A stretch of DNA of 64,000 bases from Roseovarius spongiae (GTDB lineage: Bacteria > Pseudomonadota > Alphaproteobacteria > Rhodobacterales > Rhodobacteraceae), in NCBI RefSeq assembly GCF_003651245.1, contig NZ_RAPE01000003.1, positions 62,001 to 126,000 on the forward strand, given 5' to 3'. A program made the translations under genes and the position numbers. A model generated the notes under the pieces. That model made no database searches and had not been told where the DNA came from. It saw nothing but the letters and a program-made list of their open reading frames with translations. Numbering within the stretch: the first letter of the stretch is position 1; the number at the start of each line of letters is the position of its first letter. This document shows, in pieces, positions 7,442 through 16,555 of this stretch.

Positions 7442-8467
7442 ATGACATCCCATGAAAAACGCCCGCTGACCCTGCGCGACGTCTCCGAGGCCTCGGGCGT
7501 GTCCGAGATGACGGTGAGCCGCGTGCTGCGCAACCGCGGCGACGTCTCCGACGCGACCCGCGAAAAGGTGCTGAGCACGGCCAAGGCGCTGGGGTACGTG
7601 CCCAACAAGATCGCGGGTGCGCTCGCCTCGTCGCGGGTGAACCTCGTGGCGGTGATCATCCCGTCGCTGTCCAACCTCGTCTTCCCCGAGGTGATGACCG
7701 GGATCAACGCCGCGCTTGACGACACCGGGTTGCAGCCGGTCGTGGGCGTGACCGGCTACAGTTCCGAAAAGGAAGCGAAAGTTCTCTACGAAATGCTGTC
7801 ATGGCGGCCCTCGGGGGTGATCATCGCCGGGCTCGAACATTCCGACGCCTCGCGCGCCATGCTGCGCGCGAGCGGGATTCCGGTGGTCGAGATCATGGAC
7901 GTGGACGGCACGCCGATCGACTCGGTGGTGGGGATCTCGCACCGCCGCGCGGGCGAGCAGATGGCGCGGGCGATCCTGCGCGCCGGGTATGAGCGGATCG
8001 GGTTCCTCGGCACCAAGATGCCGCGCGATCACCGGGCGCGCAAACGTTTCGAGGGGTTCACCGAGGCGCTGGCCAAGGGCGGGGTCGAGATCGCGGACCA
8101 GGAATTCTACGAGGGCGGCTCGGCGCTGGTGAAGGGGCGCGAGATGACGCAAACCATCCTGGCGCGCGATCCCGAGCTGGATTTCATCTATTACTCCAAC
8201 GACATGATCGGCGCGGGCGGGCTGCTGTGGCTGCTCGAACAGAAGGCAAGCATCCCCGACGAGATCGGGCTTGCCGGGTTCAACGGGCTGAACCTGCTCA
8301 AGGGGTTGCCGCGCGAACTGGCGACGATGGACGCGTGCCGGCACGAGATCGGACACCGCGCGGCGGAGATCATCGCGGCGCGGATAACGGATGCGGGCGA
8401 CCCCTCGCCGGTGCGCGTCGCGCTTGAACCGACGATCAGCTACGGCGATACGTTGCGGCGCCGCTGA
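7442..8467 (+). CDS. LacI-family transcriptional regulator (GntR-like branch)
   Basis: 341 residues. The helix-turn-helix at residues 9-35 (LRDVSEASGVSEMTVSRVLR) is canonical LacI, followed by the hinge (VPNKIAGALASSR) and a periplasmic-binding-protein-like effector domain (VNLVAVIIPSLSN ... AGFNGLNLL). Sequence features such as IPVVEIMD, a VGISHRRAGEQMA-type segment and AGFNG recall the LacI-family gluconate repressors. It is 315 bp upstream of, and in the same direction as, a TRAP transporter operon that it probably controls. The start chosen gives the compact HTH at the N-terminus; the upstream in-frame extension is rejected. Confidence 0.85.
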   Translation: MTSHEKRPLTLRDVSEASGVSEMTVSRVLRNRGDVSDATREKVLSTAKALGYVPNKIAGALASSRVNLVAVIIPSLSNLVFPEVMTGINAALDDTGLQPVVGVTGYSSEKEAKVLYEMLSWRPSGVIIAGLEHSDASRAMLRASGIPVVEIMDVDGTPIDSVVGISHRRAGEQMARAILRAGYERIGFLGTKMPRDHRARKRFEGFTEALAKGGVEIADQEFYEGGSALVKGREMTQTILARDPELDFIYYSNDMIGAGGLLWLLEQKASIPDEIGLAGFNGLNLLKGLPRELATMDACRHEIGHRAAEIIAARITDAGDPSPVRVALEPTISYGDTLRRR

Positions 8468-8782
8468 CAAGGCGTCCCGCGATTGATTCCGGTTGCAGGC
8501 TTGATGCGAGACGCTCACGACATGTGGATGGCCGGACCTCTTCGCGCTTCACCGACCCGGAGCGTGACGAATTCATCCGATAAACGCCTAGAGCCGGCGT
8601 CGACCCCATGACCGCAGGTCATGACGCAACCCGCTGTTTTCCGGCGTCCCGCTACGCGGCCAAAACGCCGCAACCCAGCTTTTGCTTGCGATATGGCCCA
8701 ACACGGTGTCTGCTCGGGTTCGAGCGCGCCGCACCGGCGCACCGCTCTGATGAAAACCGATCGAACCCTGGGAGGATAGATC
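8468..8782. other. regulatory gap between lacI-type gene and dctP (315 bp)
   Basis: No coding region is supported. The gap contains the perfect inverted repeat described separately and ends in GGGAGGATAGATC before dctP, a good ribosome binding site. I found no clear sigma70 or sigma54 promoter by eye. Confidence 0.5.
8607..8623. promoter_or_regulatory. perfect inverted repeat, candidate operator of the TRAP operon
   Basis: CATGACC-GCA-GGTCATG is a perfect 7+7 bp palindrome with a 3-bp centre, located 160 bp upstream of dctP and downstream of the LacI-family gene. LacI-family operators usually have an even-length centre with CpG, so this site may instead belong to another dimeric regulator. 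Confidence 0.45.
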
Positions 8783-9787
8783 ATGAAATTCGCAACCGCG
8801 GCCGCAATCGCCGCTCTGGCCCTCGGCGCGATGACCGGCGCCGCCACCGCCGCCTGCGACGACGGCGAGGTCGTCATCAAGTTCAGCCACGTCACCAACA
8901 CCGACAAACACCCCAAGGGGATTGCCGCCTCGCTGCTGTCGGAGCGCGTGAACGAGGAAATGGACGGCAAGGCCTGCATGGAGGTCTTCCCCAACTCGAC
9001 GCTTTATGACGACAACAAGGTGCTCGAGGCGCTGTTGCAGGGCGATGTGCAGCTTGCCGCGCCCTCGCTGTCCAAGTTCGAGGCCTTCACCAAGAAATAC
9101 CGCATGTTCGATCTGCCGTTCATGTTCAAGAACATCGATGCCGTGGACGCGTTCCAGAACTCGGAGGCGGGGCAGGCGATGAAGGACACGATGCAGCGCC
9201 GCGGCCTTCAGGGGCTGGCGTTCTGGCATAACGGGATGAAGCAGATGTCGGCGAACAAACCGCTGCTCGTGCCGTCGGACGCCGAGGGGCTGCGCTTCCG
9301 CGTGCAATCTTCGGACGTACTCGTGGCGCAGATGGAGGCGATCGGCGGCATCCCGCAGAAGATGGCCTTCTCCGAGGTTTACGGCGCGCTGCAACAAGGC
9401 GTCGTGGACGGGCAGGAGAACACCTGGTCCAACATCTACGGTAAGAAGTTCTTCGAGGTGCAGGACGGAATCACCGAAACCAACCACGGCGTGATCGACT
9501 ACATGGTCGTGACCTCGACCGAGTGGCTCGACAGCCTGGACGAGGACGTGCGCGAGCAGTTCCTGACCATCCTCGAAGAGGTGACCAAGACGCGCAACGC
9601 CGAATCCTACGAGGTCAACCAGGCCGCGCGCCAGGCGATCATCGACGCCGGCGGCGAGGTGCGCGAGCTGACGCCCGAGCAGCGCCAGGAATGGGTCGAC
9701 GCGATGAAACCCGTCTGGGAGCAGTTCGCCGAGGACGTCGGGCAGGAGAACATCGACGCCGCGCAGGAAATCAACGCGGGTCTGTAA
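8783..9787 (+). CDS. dctP: TRAP transporter substrate-binding protein, C4-dicarboxylate type
   Basis: 334 residues with a signal peptide (cleavage near ATAAC, residue about 24). The DctP fold is complete: VIKFSHVTNTDKHPKG, EVFPNSTLYDD, the segment LAFWHNGMKQMSAN, the substrate-carboxylate Arg region LRFRVQSSDVL, MAFSEVYGALQQGVVDGQEN and NHGVIDYM. These follow Rhodobacter DctP closely by recall. An unusual feature is a Cys pair near the N-terminus (AACDDGE and KACMEV), possibly a disulfide. It delivers substrate to the DctQM membrane subunits encoded just downstream. Confidence 0.9.
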   Translation: MKFATAAAIAALALGAMTGAATAACDDGEVVIKFSHVTNTDKHPKGIAASLLSERVNEEMDGKACMEVFPNSTLYDDNKVLEALLQGDVQLAAPSLSKFEAFTKKYRMFDLPFMFKNIDAVDAFQNSEAGQAMKDTMQRRGLQGLAFWHNGMKQMSANKPLLVPSDAEGLRFRVQSSDVLVAQMEAIGGIPQKMAFSEVYGALQQGVVDGQENTWSNIYGKKFFEVQDGITETNHGVIDYMVVTSTEWLDSLDEDVREQFLTILEEVTKTRNAESYEVNQAARQAIIDAGGEVRELTPEQRQEWVDAMKPVWEQFAEDVGQENIDAAQEINAGL

Positions 9788-9829
9788 CCGCGTGACGAAA
9801 AGGGGCCCGGCGGGAAACCGGACCCCCGC

Positions 9830-9858
9830 CGCCCCCGCCATCGCGCGCGGCGGGGGCG
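9830..9858 (+). terminator. strong GC hairpin between dctP and dctQ
   Basis: CGCCCCCGCC and GGCGGGGGCG make a perfect 10-bp stem with a 9-nt loop. It begins 42 bp after the dctP stop and ends just before the dctQ ribosome binding site. No U-tract follows. It probably protects the dctP message or attenuates readthrough. Confidence 0.55.
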
Positions 9859-9881
9859 CGACTTCGGGAGGGGACGACAAG

Positions 9882-10553
9882 ATGCATCCGAAACCGGGCG
9901 AAACCCTGGTCGACAGGATCGAGGAGAACCTGATCGCGTTCCTGCTGGGCGCGATGACGCTGATCACCTTCGCCAACGTGGTGCTGCGCAAGGGCTTCAA
10001 CTCGAACCTGCTGTGGGGGCTCGAACTGACCGTGTTCCTGTTTGGCTGGCTGGTGCTGCTGGGCGCGTCCTACGCGGTCAAGAAGGGGGCGCATCTGGGC
10101 GTTGACGTGATCATCGACATGGTCTCGCCGCCCGCGCGGCGCGTCCTCGGGTTGATCTCGGTCTCGGTCTGCATCGCGTTCTCGTTCCTGCTGCTCAAGG
10201 GAGCGTGGGACTACTGGGCCAATTTCGCCAACCTGCCGGCCACCACCGGGCGCTGGTTCCCGGCCGGGTTCGAGGACAAGTTCCTCGACAAGGGCTGGTA
10301 CGAGGTGAACGACGTGCCGCTTCCCGCCTTCCTCAACTGGATGAGCGATGCCTTCAACGAAGGCGAATCCTACAACAAGCTGCCCCGCCTGATACCCTAC
10401 GCGGTGCTGCCGCTGTCGATGGCGCTGCTGCTCTATCGCTTCATCCAGGCCGCCGTCCGGCTCTGGACCGGCAGGATCGACCGCGTCGTCGCCAGCCATG
10501 AGGTCGAGGACGAACTCGACAACGTGCGCGAACAGCGCGCAGAGGGCGCCTGA
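9882..10553 (+). CDS. dctQ: TRAP transporter small permease subunit
   Basis: 223 residues with four predicted membrane helices (LIAFLLGAMTLITFANVVL, GLELTVFLFGWLVLLGASYAV, RVLGLISVSVCIAFSFLLL, LIPYAVLPLSMALLLYRF). A soluble insert of about 60 residues lies between helices 3 and 4, as in the long DctQ forms of Rhodobacter. The RKGFNSNLLWGLELT motif is typical. The ATG chosen follows GGGAGGGG. The stop overlaps the dctM start by one base (TGATG), so the two membrane subunits are translationally coupled. Confidence 0.9.
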   Translation: MHPKPGETLVDRIEENLIAFLLGAMTLITFANVVLRKGFNSNLLWGLELTVFLFGWLVLLGASYAVKKGAHLGVDVIIDMVSPPARRVLGLISVSVCIAFSFLLLKGAWDYWANFANLPATTGRWFPAGFEDKFLDKGWYEVNDVPLPAFLNWMSDAFNEGESYNKLPRLIPYAVLPLSMALLLYRFIQAAVRLWTGRIDRVVASHEVEDELDNVREQRAEGA

Positions 10554-11947
10554 TGGCGGTCCTCCTGCTTTTCCTGCTGATCATCGGCCTCTTGATGATC
10601 GGCGTGCCCATCGCCGTGTCGCTGGGCATGTCGTCTATCCTGTTTCTGCTGTGGTTCTCGGACACGACGCTGGCCTCGGTGGCGCAGACGCTCTTCCAGG
10701 CGTTCGAGGGGCATTACACCCTGCTCGCCATCCCGTTCTTCATCCTCGCCAGTTCGTTCATGTCCACGGGCGGCGTGGCGCAACGGATCATCCGGTTTTC
10801 CATCGCCTGCGTGGGGCATCTGCGCGGCGGGCTCGCGATCTCGGGCGTGTTCGCCTGCATGATGTTCGCGGCGCTGTCGGGGTCGTCTCCGGCAACCGTG
10901 GTGGCGATCGGCTCGATCGTGATCGCGGCGATGCGGCAGGCGGGCTATACCCGCGAGTTCGCCGCCGGCGTGATCTGCAACGCCGGCACGCTGGGCATCC
11001 TGATCCCGCCCTCCATCGTCATGGTCGTCTATGCGGCCGCGGTCGAGGTGTCCGTGGGCCGCATGTTCCTCGCCGGGGTCATTCCTGGCATCCTCGCCGG
11101 GCTGATGCTGATGGTGGCGATCTACGTGCTGGCCCGGATCAAGGGCATGCCGGCCGGCGAATGGCGCGGCTGGCGCGAGATCGCCGCATCCTTCCGCGAT
11201 GCGCTCTGGGGGTTGTTGCTCATCGTGGTCATCATGGTCGGAATCTACGGCATCCCCGGCCTCACCGGCGCGTTCTTCACCCCGACCGAGGCGGCGGCGG
11301 TGGCGTCGGTCTATGCCTTCATCGTCGCATGTTTCATCTACCGCGACATGGGGCCGCTGGCCGCGCATGGCGACAGCCCGCGCCGCTCACTGCTGCGCGC
11401 GCCGCATGCGCTCGTCACTGCGTTCTTTCACCGCGACACGCGGCGCACGCTTTTCGAGGCGGGCAAGCTCACGGTCACGCTGATGTTCGTGATCGCCAAC
11501 GCGCTCATCCTGAAACACGTGCTGACCGAGGAGCAGATTCCGCAGATGGTCGCCCGCTCGATGCTGGACGCGGGGTTCGGGCCGGTGATGTTCCTCATCG
11601 CCGTCAACGTGATCCTGCTGATCGGCGGGCAGTTCATGGAGCCCTCGGGCCTTTTGGTGATCGTCGCGCCGCTGGTCTTTCCCATCGCCATCGAACTGGG
11701 GATCGACCCGATTCACCTGGGCGTCATCATGGTGGTCAACATGGAAATCGGAATGATCACGCCGCCGGTGGGGCTCAATCTCTTCGTGACATCGGGGGTC
11801 GCGGGGATGCCGATGATGGGGGTGGTGCGCGCGGCGCTGCCGTTCCTCGGCGTGCTCTTCATCTTCCTCATCATGGTGACCTACATCCCGTGGCTGTCCA
11901 CCTACCTGCCCAACATGCTGATGGGGCCGGAAATCATCACGAATTAG
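10553..11947 (+). CDS. dctM: TRAP transporter large permease subunit
   Basis: 464 residues, strongly hydrophobic, with about 12-14 membrane segments. Hallmarks of DctM are LLAIPFFILASSFMSTGG, ALSGSSPATVVAIGSIV, GTLGILIPPSIVMVVYA, a TPTEAAAVASVYA segment and GMITPPVGLNLFVTSG. It forms the sodium-coupled translocation unit with DctQ. A polar insert in the middle (HGDSPRRSLLRAPHALVTAFFH) makes it slightly longer than usual. Last gene of the operon; the next gene follows after 81 bp. Confidence 0.92.
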   Translation: MAVLLLFLLIIGLLMIGVPIAVSLGMSSILFLLWFSDTTLASVAQTLFQAFEGHYTLLAIPFFILASSFMSTGGVAQRIIRFSIACVGHLRGGLAISGVFACMMFAALSGSSPATVVAIGSIVIAAMRQAGYTREFAAGVICNAGTLGILIPPSIVMVVYAAAVEVSVGRMFLAGVIPGILAGLMLMVAIYVLARIKGMPAGEWRGWREIAASFRDALWGLLLIVVIMVGIYGIPGLTGAFFTPTEAAAVASVYAFIVACFIYRDMGPLAAHGDSPRRSLLRAPHALVTAFFHRDTRRTLFEAGKLTVTLMFVIANALILKHVLTEEQIPQMVARSMLDAGFGPVMFLIAVNVILLIGGQFMEPSGLLVIVAPLVFPIAIELGIDPIHLGVIMVVNMEIGMITPPVGLNLFVTSGVAGMPMMGVVRAALPFLGVLFIFLIMVTYIPWLSTYLPNMLMGPEIITN

Positions 11948-12028
11948 CGCGTTATCGCAAACAGAGTTTTCCCCGTCCGCGTTGTCCCCTAGTAAGGCGG
12001 CAACAACCGGGGCAGGAGCAGACGACCC

Positions 12029-13546
12029 ATGAGCACGCCAAGACCGGTGGTCCTGTGCATCCTCGACGGATGGGGCCTCTCGGAGCGCACCGAGGCCAAC
12101 GCGCCGCATCTCGCGCATACGCCGCATTTCGACGCGCTGATGGCGGAATGCCCGAATGCGCGGCTGGTCACGCACGGGCCCGACGTGGGCCTGCCGACCG
12201 GGCAGATGGGCAATTCCGAGGTCGGGCACATGAACATCGGCGCCGGCCGGGTGGTCGAGATGGACCTGCGCCGCATCGACCGCGCCATCGAGACCGGGAC
12301 ATTCGCGCGCCTGCCGGGCATCTTGCACTTCGCCGAGACGCTGCGCGCCTCCGGCGGCACGGCGCACCTGTTGGGGGTGCTGTCGGACGGGGGCGTTCAC
12401 AGCCACCTCGACCACATGATCGCGACCGCCCGCGCGCTCACCGCGCAAGGGCTGCGGGTGGCGATCCACGCCTTCACCGACGGGCGCGACGTGGCGCAGG
12501 TTTCGGCCAAGACCTATCTTGAGGAACTGCGCGCCGCCCTGCCCGTCGGCGCCTTCATCGCCACCGTGTCGGGGCGCTACTACGCGATGGACCGCGACAA
12601 TCGCTGGGAGCGGGTCAAGTTCGCCTACGAGGCGCTGGCGCAGGGGCGCGGCTATACAGCCGACACCGCCGGGGAGGCCATCGACGTGGCCTACGGCAAG
12701 GGGCGCACGGACGAGTTCATCAAGCCCCGCGTGCTCGGCGGCTATGCCGGCATGAAGGACGGCGACGGCATCCTCTGCCTCAACTTTCGCGCCGACCGCG
12801 CGCGCCAGCTTCTGGCGGCCTTCGCCGACCCGGACTTCGACGATTTCGAGACCGGCGCGCGCCCGAAATTCGCCATCGTCAGCGGCTTCACCGAGTATTC
12901 GCGCCGGCATTCGACCTACATGGACTGCATCTTTCCCGACGAGGCGCCCATCAACACGCTTTCCGCCTGGGTCGCGCGGCACGGGCGCACGCAGTTTCAC
13001 ATCGCCGAGACCGAAAAATACCCGCATGTCACCTTCTTCCTGAACGGCGGCAAGGAAGCCCCCGAGCAGGGTGAGGACCGCTACATGGCCACCTCGCCCA
13101 AGGTCGCGACCTATGACCTCGCCCCGGAAATGTCCGCCGAAGAGGTCAGCGATCACCTGGTCGGCGCCATCGGGAAACGATACGATCTGATCGTCGTGAA
13201 CTATGCGAACCCGGACATGGTGGGACATACCGGCGACCTCGCCGCGGCGATCAAAGCCTGCGAGGCGGTCGATGCCGGGCTGGGCCGCGCGATCACTGTG
13301 CTGCGCGAAGTCGGCGGCGCGATGATCGTCACGGCGGATCACGGCAATTGCGAGGTTATGGTCGACCCCGCGACCGGCGCGCCGCACACCGCGCACACCA
13401 CCAACCCGGTGCCGGTGATCCTCACCGGCGGCCCCGACGGGGCGGGCTTGCGCGACGGACGGCTCGCCGATCTCGCGCCGACGCTGCTGGAACTGATGGG
13501 CTTGTCCCAACCGCCCGAGATGACTGGGCGGAGCCTGCTGACATGA
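12029..13546 (+). CDS. gpmI: 2,3-bisphosphoglycerate-independent phosphoglycerate mutase
   Basis: Interconverts 3- and 2-phosphoglycerate in glycolysis/gluconeogenesis using two Mn ions. The 505-residue length is normal for the family. Visible motifs are LCILDGWGL (metal Asp13), GQMGNSEVGHMNIGAGR (phospho-acceptor Ser63), DGRDV, NFRADRARQL, NYANPDMVGHTG and TADHGNCE near the C-terminus with metal ligands. It is the first of a tight chain with envC-like and ctpA genes, overlapping the next gene by ATGA. Confidence 0.96.
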   Translation: MSTPRPVVLCILDGWGLSERTEANAPHLAHTPHFDALMAECPNARLVTHGPDVGLPTGQMGNSEVGHMNIGAGRVVEMDLRRIDRAIETGTFARLPGILHFAETLRASGGTAHLLGVLSDGGVHSHLDHMIATARALTAQGLRVAIHAFTDGRDVAQVSAKTYLEELRAALPVGAFIATVSGRYYAMDRDNRWERVKFAYEALAQGRGYTADTAGEAIDVAYGKGRTDEFIKPRVLGGYAGMKDGDGILCLNFRADRARQLLAAFADPDFDDFETGARPKFAIVSGFTEYSRRHSTYMDCIFPDEAPINTLSAWVARHGRTQFHIAETEKYPHVTFFLNGGKEAPEQGEDRYMATSPKVATYDLAPEMSAEEVSDHLVGAIGKRYDLIVVNYANPDMVGHTGDLAAAIKACEAVDAGLGRAITVLREVGGAMIVTADHGNCEVMVDPATGAPHTAHTTNPVPVILTGGPDGAGLRDGRLADLAPTLLELMGLSQPPEMTGRSLLT

Positions 13547-14676
13547 AACGCCTCGTCGCCTTGCTGTTCGCGCTCGCGCTCGCCGGCGCGACGCAGGCGC
13601 AGGACGGCCCCGCCGCCGAGGCCGAGGCCGCCGCGCGCATGCTGGAGGAAGCGACCCGCGCGCTAGACGATGCGTCCGCAGCGCGCGACCGTGTGAAGGC
13701 GCTGACGCAAACGGTGCGCGCCTACGAGGCGGGCTTGCAGGCGATGCGCGAGGGGCTGCGCCGCGCCGCCGTGCGCCAGCAGGCGCTCGAACGCGACCTC
13801 GCCGCGCGCGAGGAGGAGATCGCGCAGCTCCTCGGCGTGCTCCAATCGATGAGCCACACCCCCGCGCCGGTGACGATGCTCCATCCCACCGGGCCGGTGG
13901 GCGCCGCGCGCTCGGGCATGATCCTCGCCGACGTGACGCCGGGGCTGAACGCGCGCGTGGTGAAGCTGCGGGCCAAGCTTGACGATCTCGTCGTTCTGCG
14001 CGCGCTCCAGGACAGCGCGGCGAACCGCCTCGAGGACGGGCTCAGGGGAGCTCAGGCCGCGCGCGCGGCGCTCAGCCAGGCGATCGCAGACCGCACCGAC
14101 CTGCCCCGCCGCTTCACCGAGGATCCGGTGAAGACCGCGCTGCTGATCGCCTCAACCGAATCGCTTGACGGGTTCGCCAGCGGGTTGAGCCAGATCGCTG
14201 CCGACCCGACCGGCGCGCCCGGGCCCGCGGCGGAACTGGCCAAGGGATCGCTGCCGCTGCCGGTGCAGGGCCGCCTTCTGCGCGGCGCGGGCGAGGCCGA
14301 CGCGGCGGGCATCAAGCGCCCCGGCATCCTGGTCGCCGCCCCGCCCCGCGCGCTGGTGACGGCGCCCGCCGCCGCCACGCTGCGCTATCGCGGTCCGCTG
14401 CTCGATTACGGCGACGTGGCCATCCTCGAGCCGCGATCGGGCCTGCTGATCGTGCTGGCGGGGATGGAGACGACCTTTGGCGAAACGGGCGAAGTCCTGC
14501 CCGCGGGCAGCCCGGTGGGGCTGATGGGGGGGCTAGAGCCCGATGATGACGGAATTGTTCCCGCCCGTCTGCAAGACCCCGGTTCCGATTGGACCCAAAC
14601 TCTATATATAGAGGTCAGGCAGGATAATACGCCCGTCGATCCGGCACAGTGGTTCAGGACAGACAAGGATGATTGA
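13543..14676 (+). CDS. EnvC-like murein hydrolase activator with degenerate LytM domain
   Basis: 377 residues. The signal peptide is MKRLVALLFALALAGATQAQ. A coiled coil occupies roughly residues 25-110 (EAAARMLEEATRALDDA, ALERDLAAREEEIAQL). A LytM/M23-like fold follows at about 270-377 (RYRGPLLDYGDVAILEP, LLIVLAGM, LYIEVRQDNTPVDPAQWF). The zinc-ligand motifs HxxxD and HxH of active M23 enzymes are absent, as in EnvC, so it should activate amidases at the division site and not cut murein itself. It sits between gpmI and ctpA. Confidence 0.85.
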   Translation: MKRLVALLFALALAGATQAQDGPAAEAEAAARMLEEATRALDDASAARDRVKALTQTVRAYEAGLQAMREGLRRAAVRQQALERDLAAREEEIAQLLGVLQSMSHTPAPVTMLHPTGPVGAARSGMILADVTPGLNARVVKLRAKLDDLVVLRALQDSAANRLEDGLRGAQAARAALSQAIADRTDLPRRFTEDPVKTALLIASTESLDGFASGLSQIAADPTGAPGPAAELAKGSLPLPVQGRLLRGAGEADAAGIKRPGILVAAPPRALVTAPAAATLRYRGPLLDYGDVAILEPRSGLLIVLAGMETTFGETGEVLPAGSPVGLMGGLEPDDDGIVPARLQDPGSDWTQTLYIEVRQDNTPVDPAQWFRTDKDD

Positions 14677-14679
14677 GAC

Positions 14680-16020
14680 ATGAGGAAATTCGTGATGGCC
14701 GCCGCGGCGGGAACGCTGGCGGGGCTGGTCGTGACCACGCAGGTCGCCGCGCCCCTGATCGCGCAGGAGGCGACGCGCAACACCAACGTCTATGAGCAGC
14801 TCGACCTGTTCGGCGACATCTTTGAGCGCATCCGCGCGCAATATGTCGAGGAAGTGGACGAGGCCGACCTGATCGAGGCGGCGATCAACGGCATGCTGAC
14901 CTCGCTCGATCCGCATTCGTCCTATCTCAGCCCCGATGACGCGAGGGAGATGCAGGAACAGACCCGCGGCGAATTCGGCGGGCTGGGCATCGAGGTCACG
15001 CAGGAAGAGGGCTTCGTCAAGGTCGTCTCGCCCATCGACGGCACCCCGGCGGACGAAGCCGGCGTCGAGGCCGGCGATTTCATCACACATGTCGACGGCG
15101 AAAGCGTGCTCGGCCTTACGCTCGACCAGGCGGTCGAGATGATGCGGGGGCCGGTCGGCTCCGAAATCGTCATCACCGTCGTGCGCGAAGGCGAGGCGGA
15201 ACCGTTCGAGCTTTCGATCATCCGCGATACGATCAAGCTGACGGCGGTGCGCGCGCGCACCGAACAGAACACCGTTGTTCTGCGCGTCACCACCTTCAAC
15301 GACCAGACCTTCCCGAACCTCAAGGAAGGGCTGGAAAAACAGATCGAGGAGGCCGGCGGCATCGACGCGATCGACGGCATCGTCGTCGATTTGCGCAACA
15401 ACCCCGGCGGGCTGCTGACCCAGGCGATCAAGGTCTCAGACGCATTCCTCGACAAGGGCGAGATCGTCTCGACCCGCGGCCGCAACCCCGCCGATGGCGA
15501 GCGTTTCAACGCGACGCCCGGCGACCTTGCCGACGGCAAGCCGATGGTCGTGCTGATCAACGGCGGCTCGGCTTCGGCGTCCGAAATTGTCGCCGGCGCG
15601 TTGCAGGATCACCACCGCGCTGTGGTCGTCGGCACCAAGAGCTTCGGCAAGGGCTCGGTGCAGACGGTCATGCCGCTGCGCGGGGACGGCGCCATGCGCC
15701 TCACCACGTCGCGCTACTACACGCCCTCGGGCCGCTCGATCCAGGCGCTGGGGGTCTCTCCGGACATTCTGGTGAAACAGCCGCGCCGCAACCGTTCGGA
15801 AGAGGAGGAAGAGGAAACCAACAAGAACCCGCTCCTGCGCTCGGAGGCGGACCTGCGCGGTCGGCTCGACAATGACAGCCTGACCGAGGACGAGATCCGC
15901 CACATCGAGGAGGATCGCGTCCGCGCCGAGGAAGTCGCGAAGCTGCGCGAGGAGGATTATCAACTGGCCTACGCCATCGATATCCTCAAGGGGCTGAGCA
16001 CGTTGAACGGATCGGACTGA
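14680..16020 (+). CDS. ctpA: carboxy-terminal processing protease, S41 family
   Basis: 446 residues. An N-terminal signal/anchor ([21 protein letters not shown]) leads to a periplasmic protease. A PDZ domain spans about residues 90-175 ([20 protein letters not shown] ... [13 protein letters not shown]). The catalytic core shows the Ser in [16 protein letters not shown] and the Lys in [12 protein letters not shown], the Ser/Lys dyad of the family. A charged, Glu-rich C-terminal tail ([11 protein letters not shown]) follows. It lies 3 bp after the EnvC-like gene, which fits the common pairing of CtpA with murein hydrolase regulation. Confidence 0.94.
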   Translation: MRKFVMAAAAGTLAGLVVTTQVAAPLIAQEATRNTNVYEQLDLFGDIFERIRAQYVEEVDEADLIEAAINGMLTSLDPHSSYLSPDDAREMQEQTRGEFGGLGIEVTQEEGFVKVVSPIDGTPADEAGVEAGDFITHVDGESVLGLTLDQAVEMMRGPVGSEIVITVVREGEAEPFELSIIRDTIKLTAVRARTEQNTVVLRVTTFNDQTFPNLKEGLEKQIEEAGGIDAIDGIVVDLRNNPGGLLTQAIKVSDAFLDKGEIVSTRGRNPADGERFNATPGDLADGKPMVVLINGGSASASEIVAGALQDHHRAVVVGTKSFGKGSVQTVMPLRGDGAMRLTTSRYYTPSGRSIQALGVSPDILVKQPRRNRSEEEEEETNKNPLLRSEADLRGRLDNDSLTEDEIRHIEEDRVRAEEVAKLREEDYQLAYAIDILKGLSTLNGSD

Positions 16021-16028
16021 CGCGCGGC

Positions 16029-16055
16029 GCGGGCCGGGGACCGGACCCGGCCCGC
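16029..16055 (+). terminator. perfect 10-bp GC hairpin between ctpA and rppH
   Basis: GCGGGCCGGG and CCCGGCCCGC pair perfectly around a 7-nt loop, in the 49-bp gap after ctpA. No T-run follows, so it is probably a partial terminator or mRNA stabiliser that separates rppH expression from ctpA. Confidence 0.55.
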
Positions 16056-16069
16056 CCACGGAGGCCCAT

Positions 16070-16555
16070 GTGACGCCCGAGGAAATCGCCCGCCTGCCCT
16101 ATCGCCCCTGCGTGGGCGTGATGCTCGCCAACCCGCGGGGGCATGTCTTTGTCGGGCAGCGCATCGATAATGACGCCCCCGCCTGGCAGATGCCGCAGGG
16201 CGGGGTGGACCCGGGCGAGGATCCGCGCCGCGCCGCGCTGCGCGAACTTCACGAGGAAACCGGCGTACCCGCCGACCTCGTGACGGTCGAGGCCGAAACG
16301 CGCGGCTGGCTGCGCTACGACCTGCCGCACGACCTCGTGTCGCGGGTCTGGAAGGGGCGCTATCGGGGGCAGGAACAGAAGTGGTTCCTGCTGCGTTTCA
16401 ATGGCGCGGACGATAGCATCGACCTCGCCACCGAGCATCCGGAGTTTTCCGAATGGCGCTGGTTACCTCCCGACGACCTGGTCGCACATATCGTCCCGTT
16501 CAAACGTGAGGTCTACGCCCGCGTGCTGTCCGAATTCAAGGAGCGCCTCGCATGA
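16070..16555 (+). CDS. rppH: RNA pyrophosphohydrolase (NUDIX)
   Basis: 161 residues starting with GTG; GGAGG lies 7 nt upstream, while the overlapping ATG is directly followed by a stop. The N-terminal [11 protein letters not shown] and the NUDIX box ([22 protein letters not shown]) are typical of RppH/IalA, which removes pyrophosphate from 5'-triphosphorylated mRNA and so starts RNase E decay. The family features [23 protein letters not shown] and FSEWRWL are present. The stop overlaps the next gene (ATGA). Confidence 0.94.
   Translation: MTPEEIARLPYRPCVGVMLANPRGHVFVGQRIDNDAPAWQMPQGGVDPGEDPRRAALRELHEETGVPADLVTVEAETRGWLRYDLPHDLVSRVWKGRYRGQEQKWFLLRFNGADDSIDLATEHPEFSEWRWLPPDDLVAHIVPFKREVYARVLSEFKERLA

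Noticed and set aside
11387-13510. 707-codon minus-strand frame over dctM and gpmI
   Set aside because: Antisense shadow; both plus-strand genes are complete and show catalytic motifs.
13348-13545. Longer N-terminus for the EnvC-like gene
   Set aside because: The extension overlaps gpmI in another frame and would hide the clear signal peptide at 13543.
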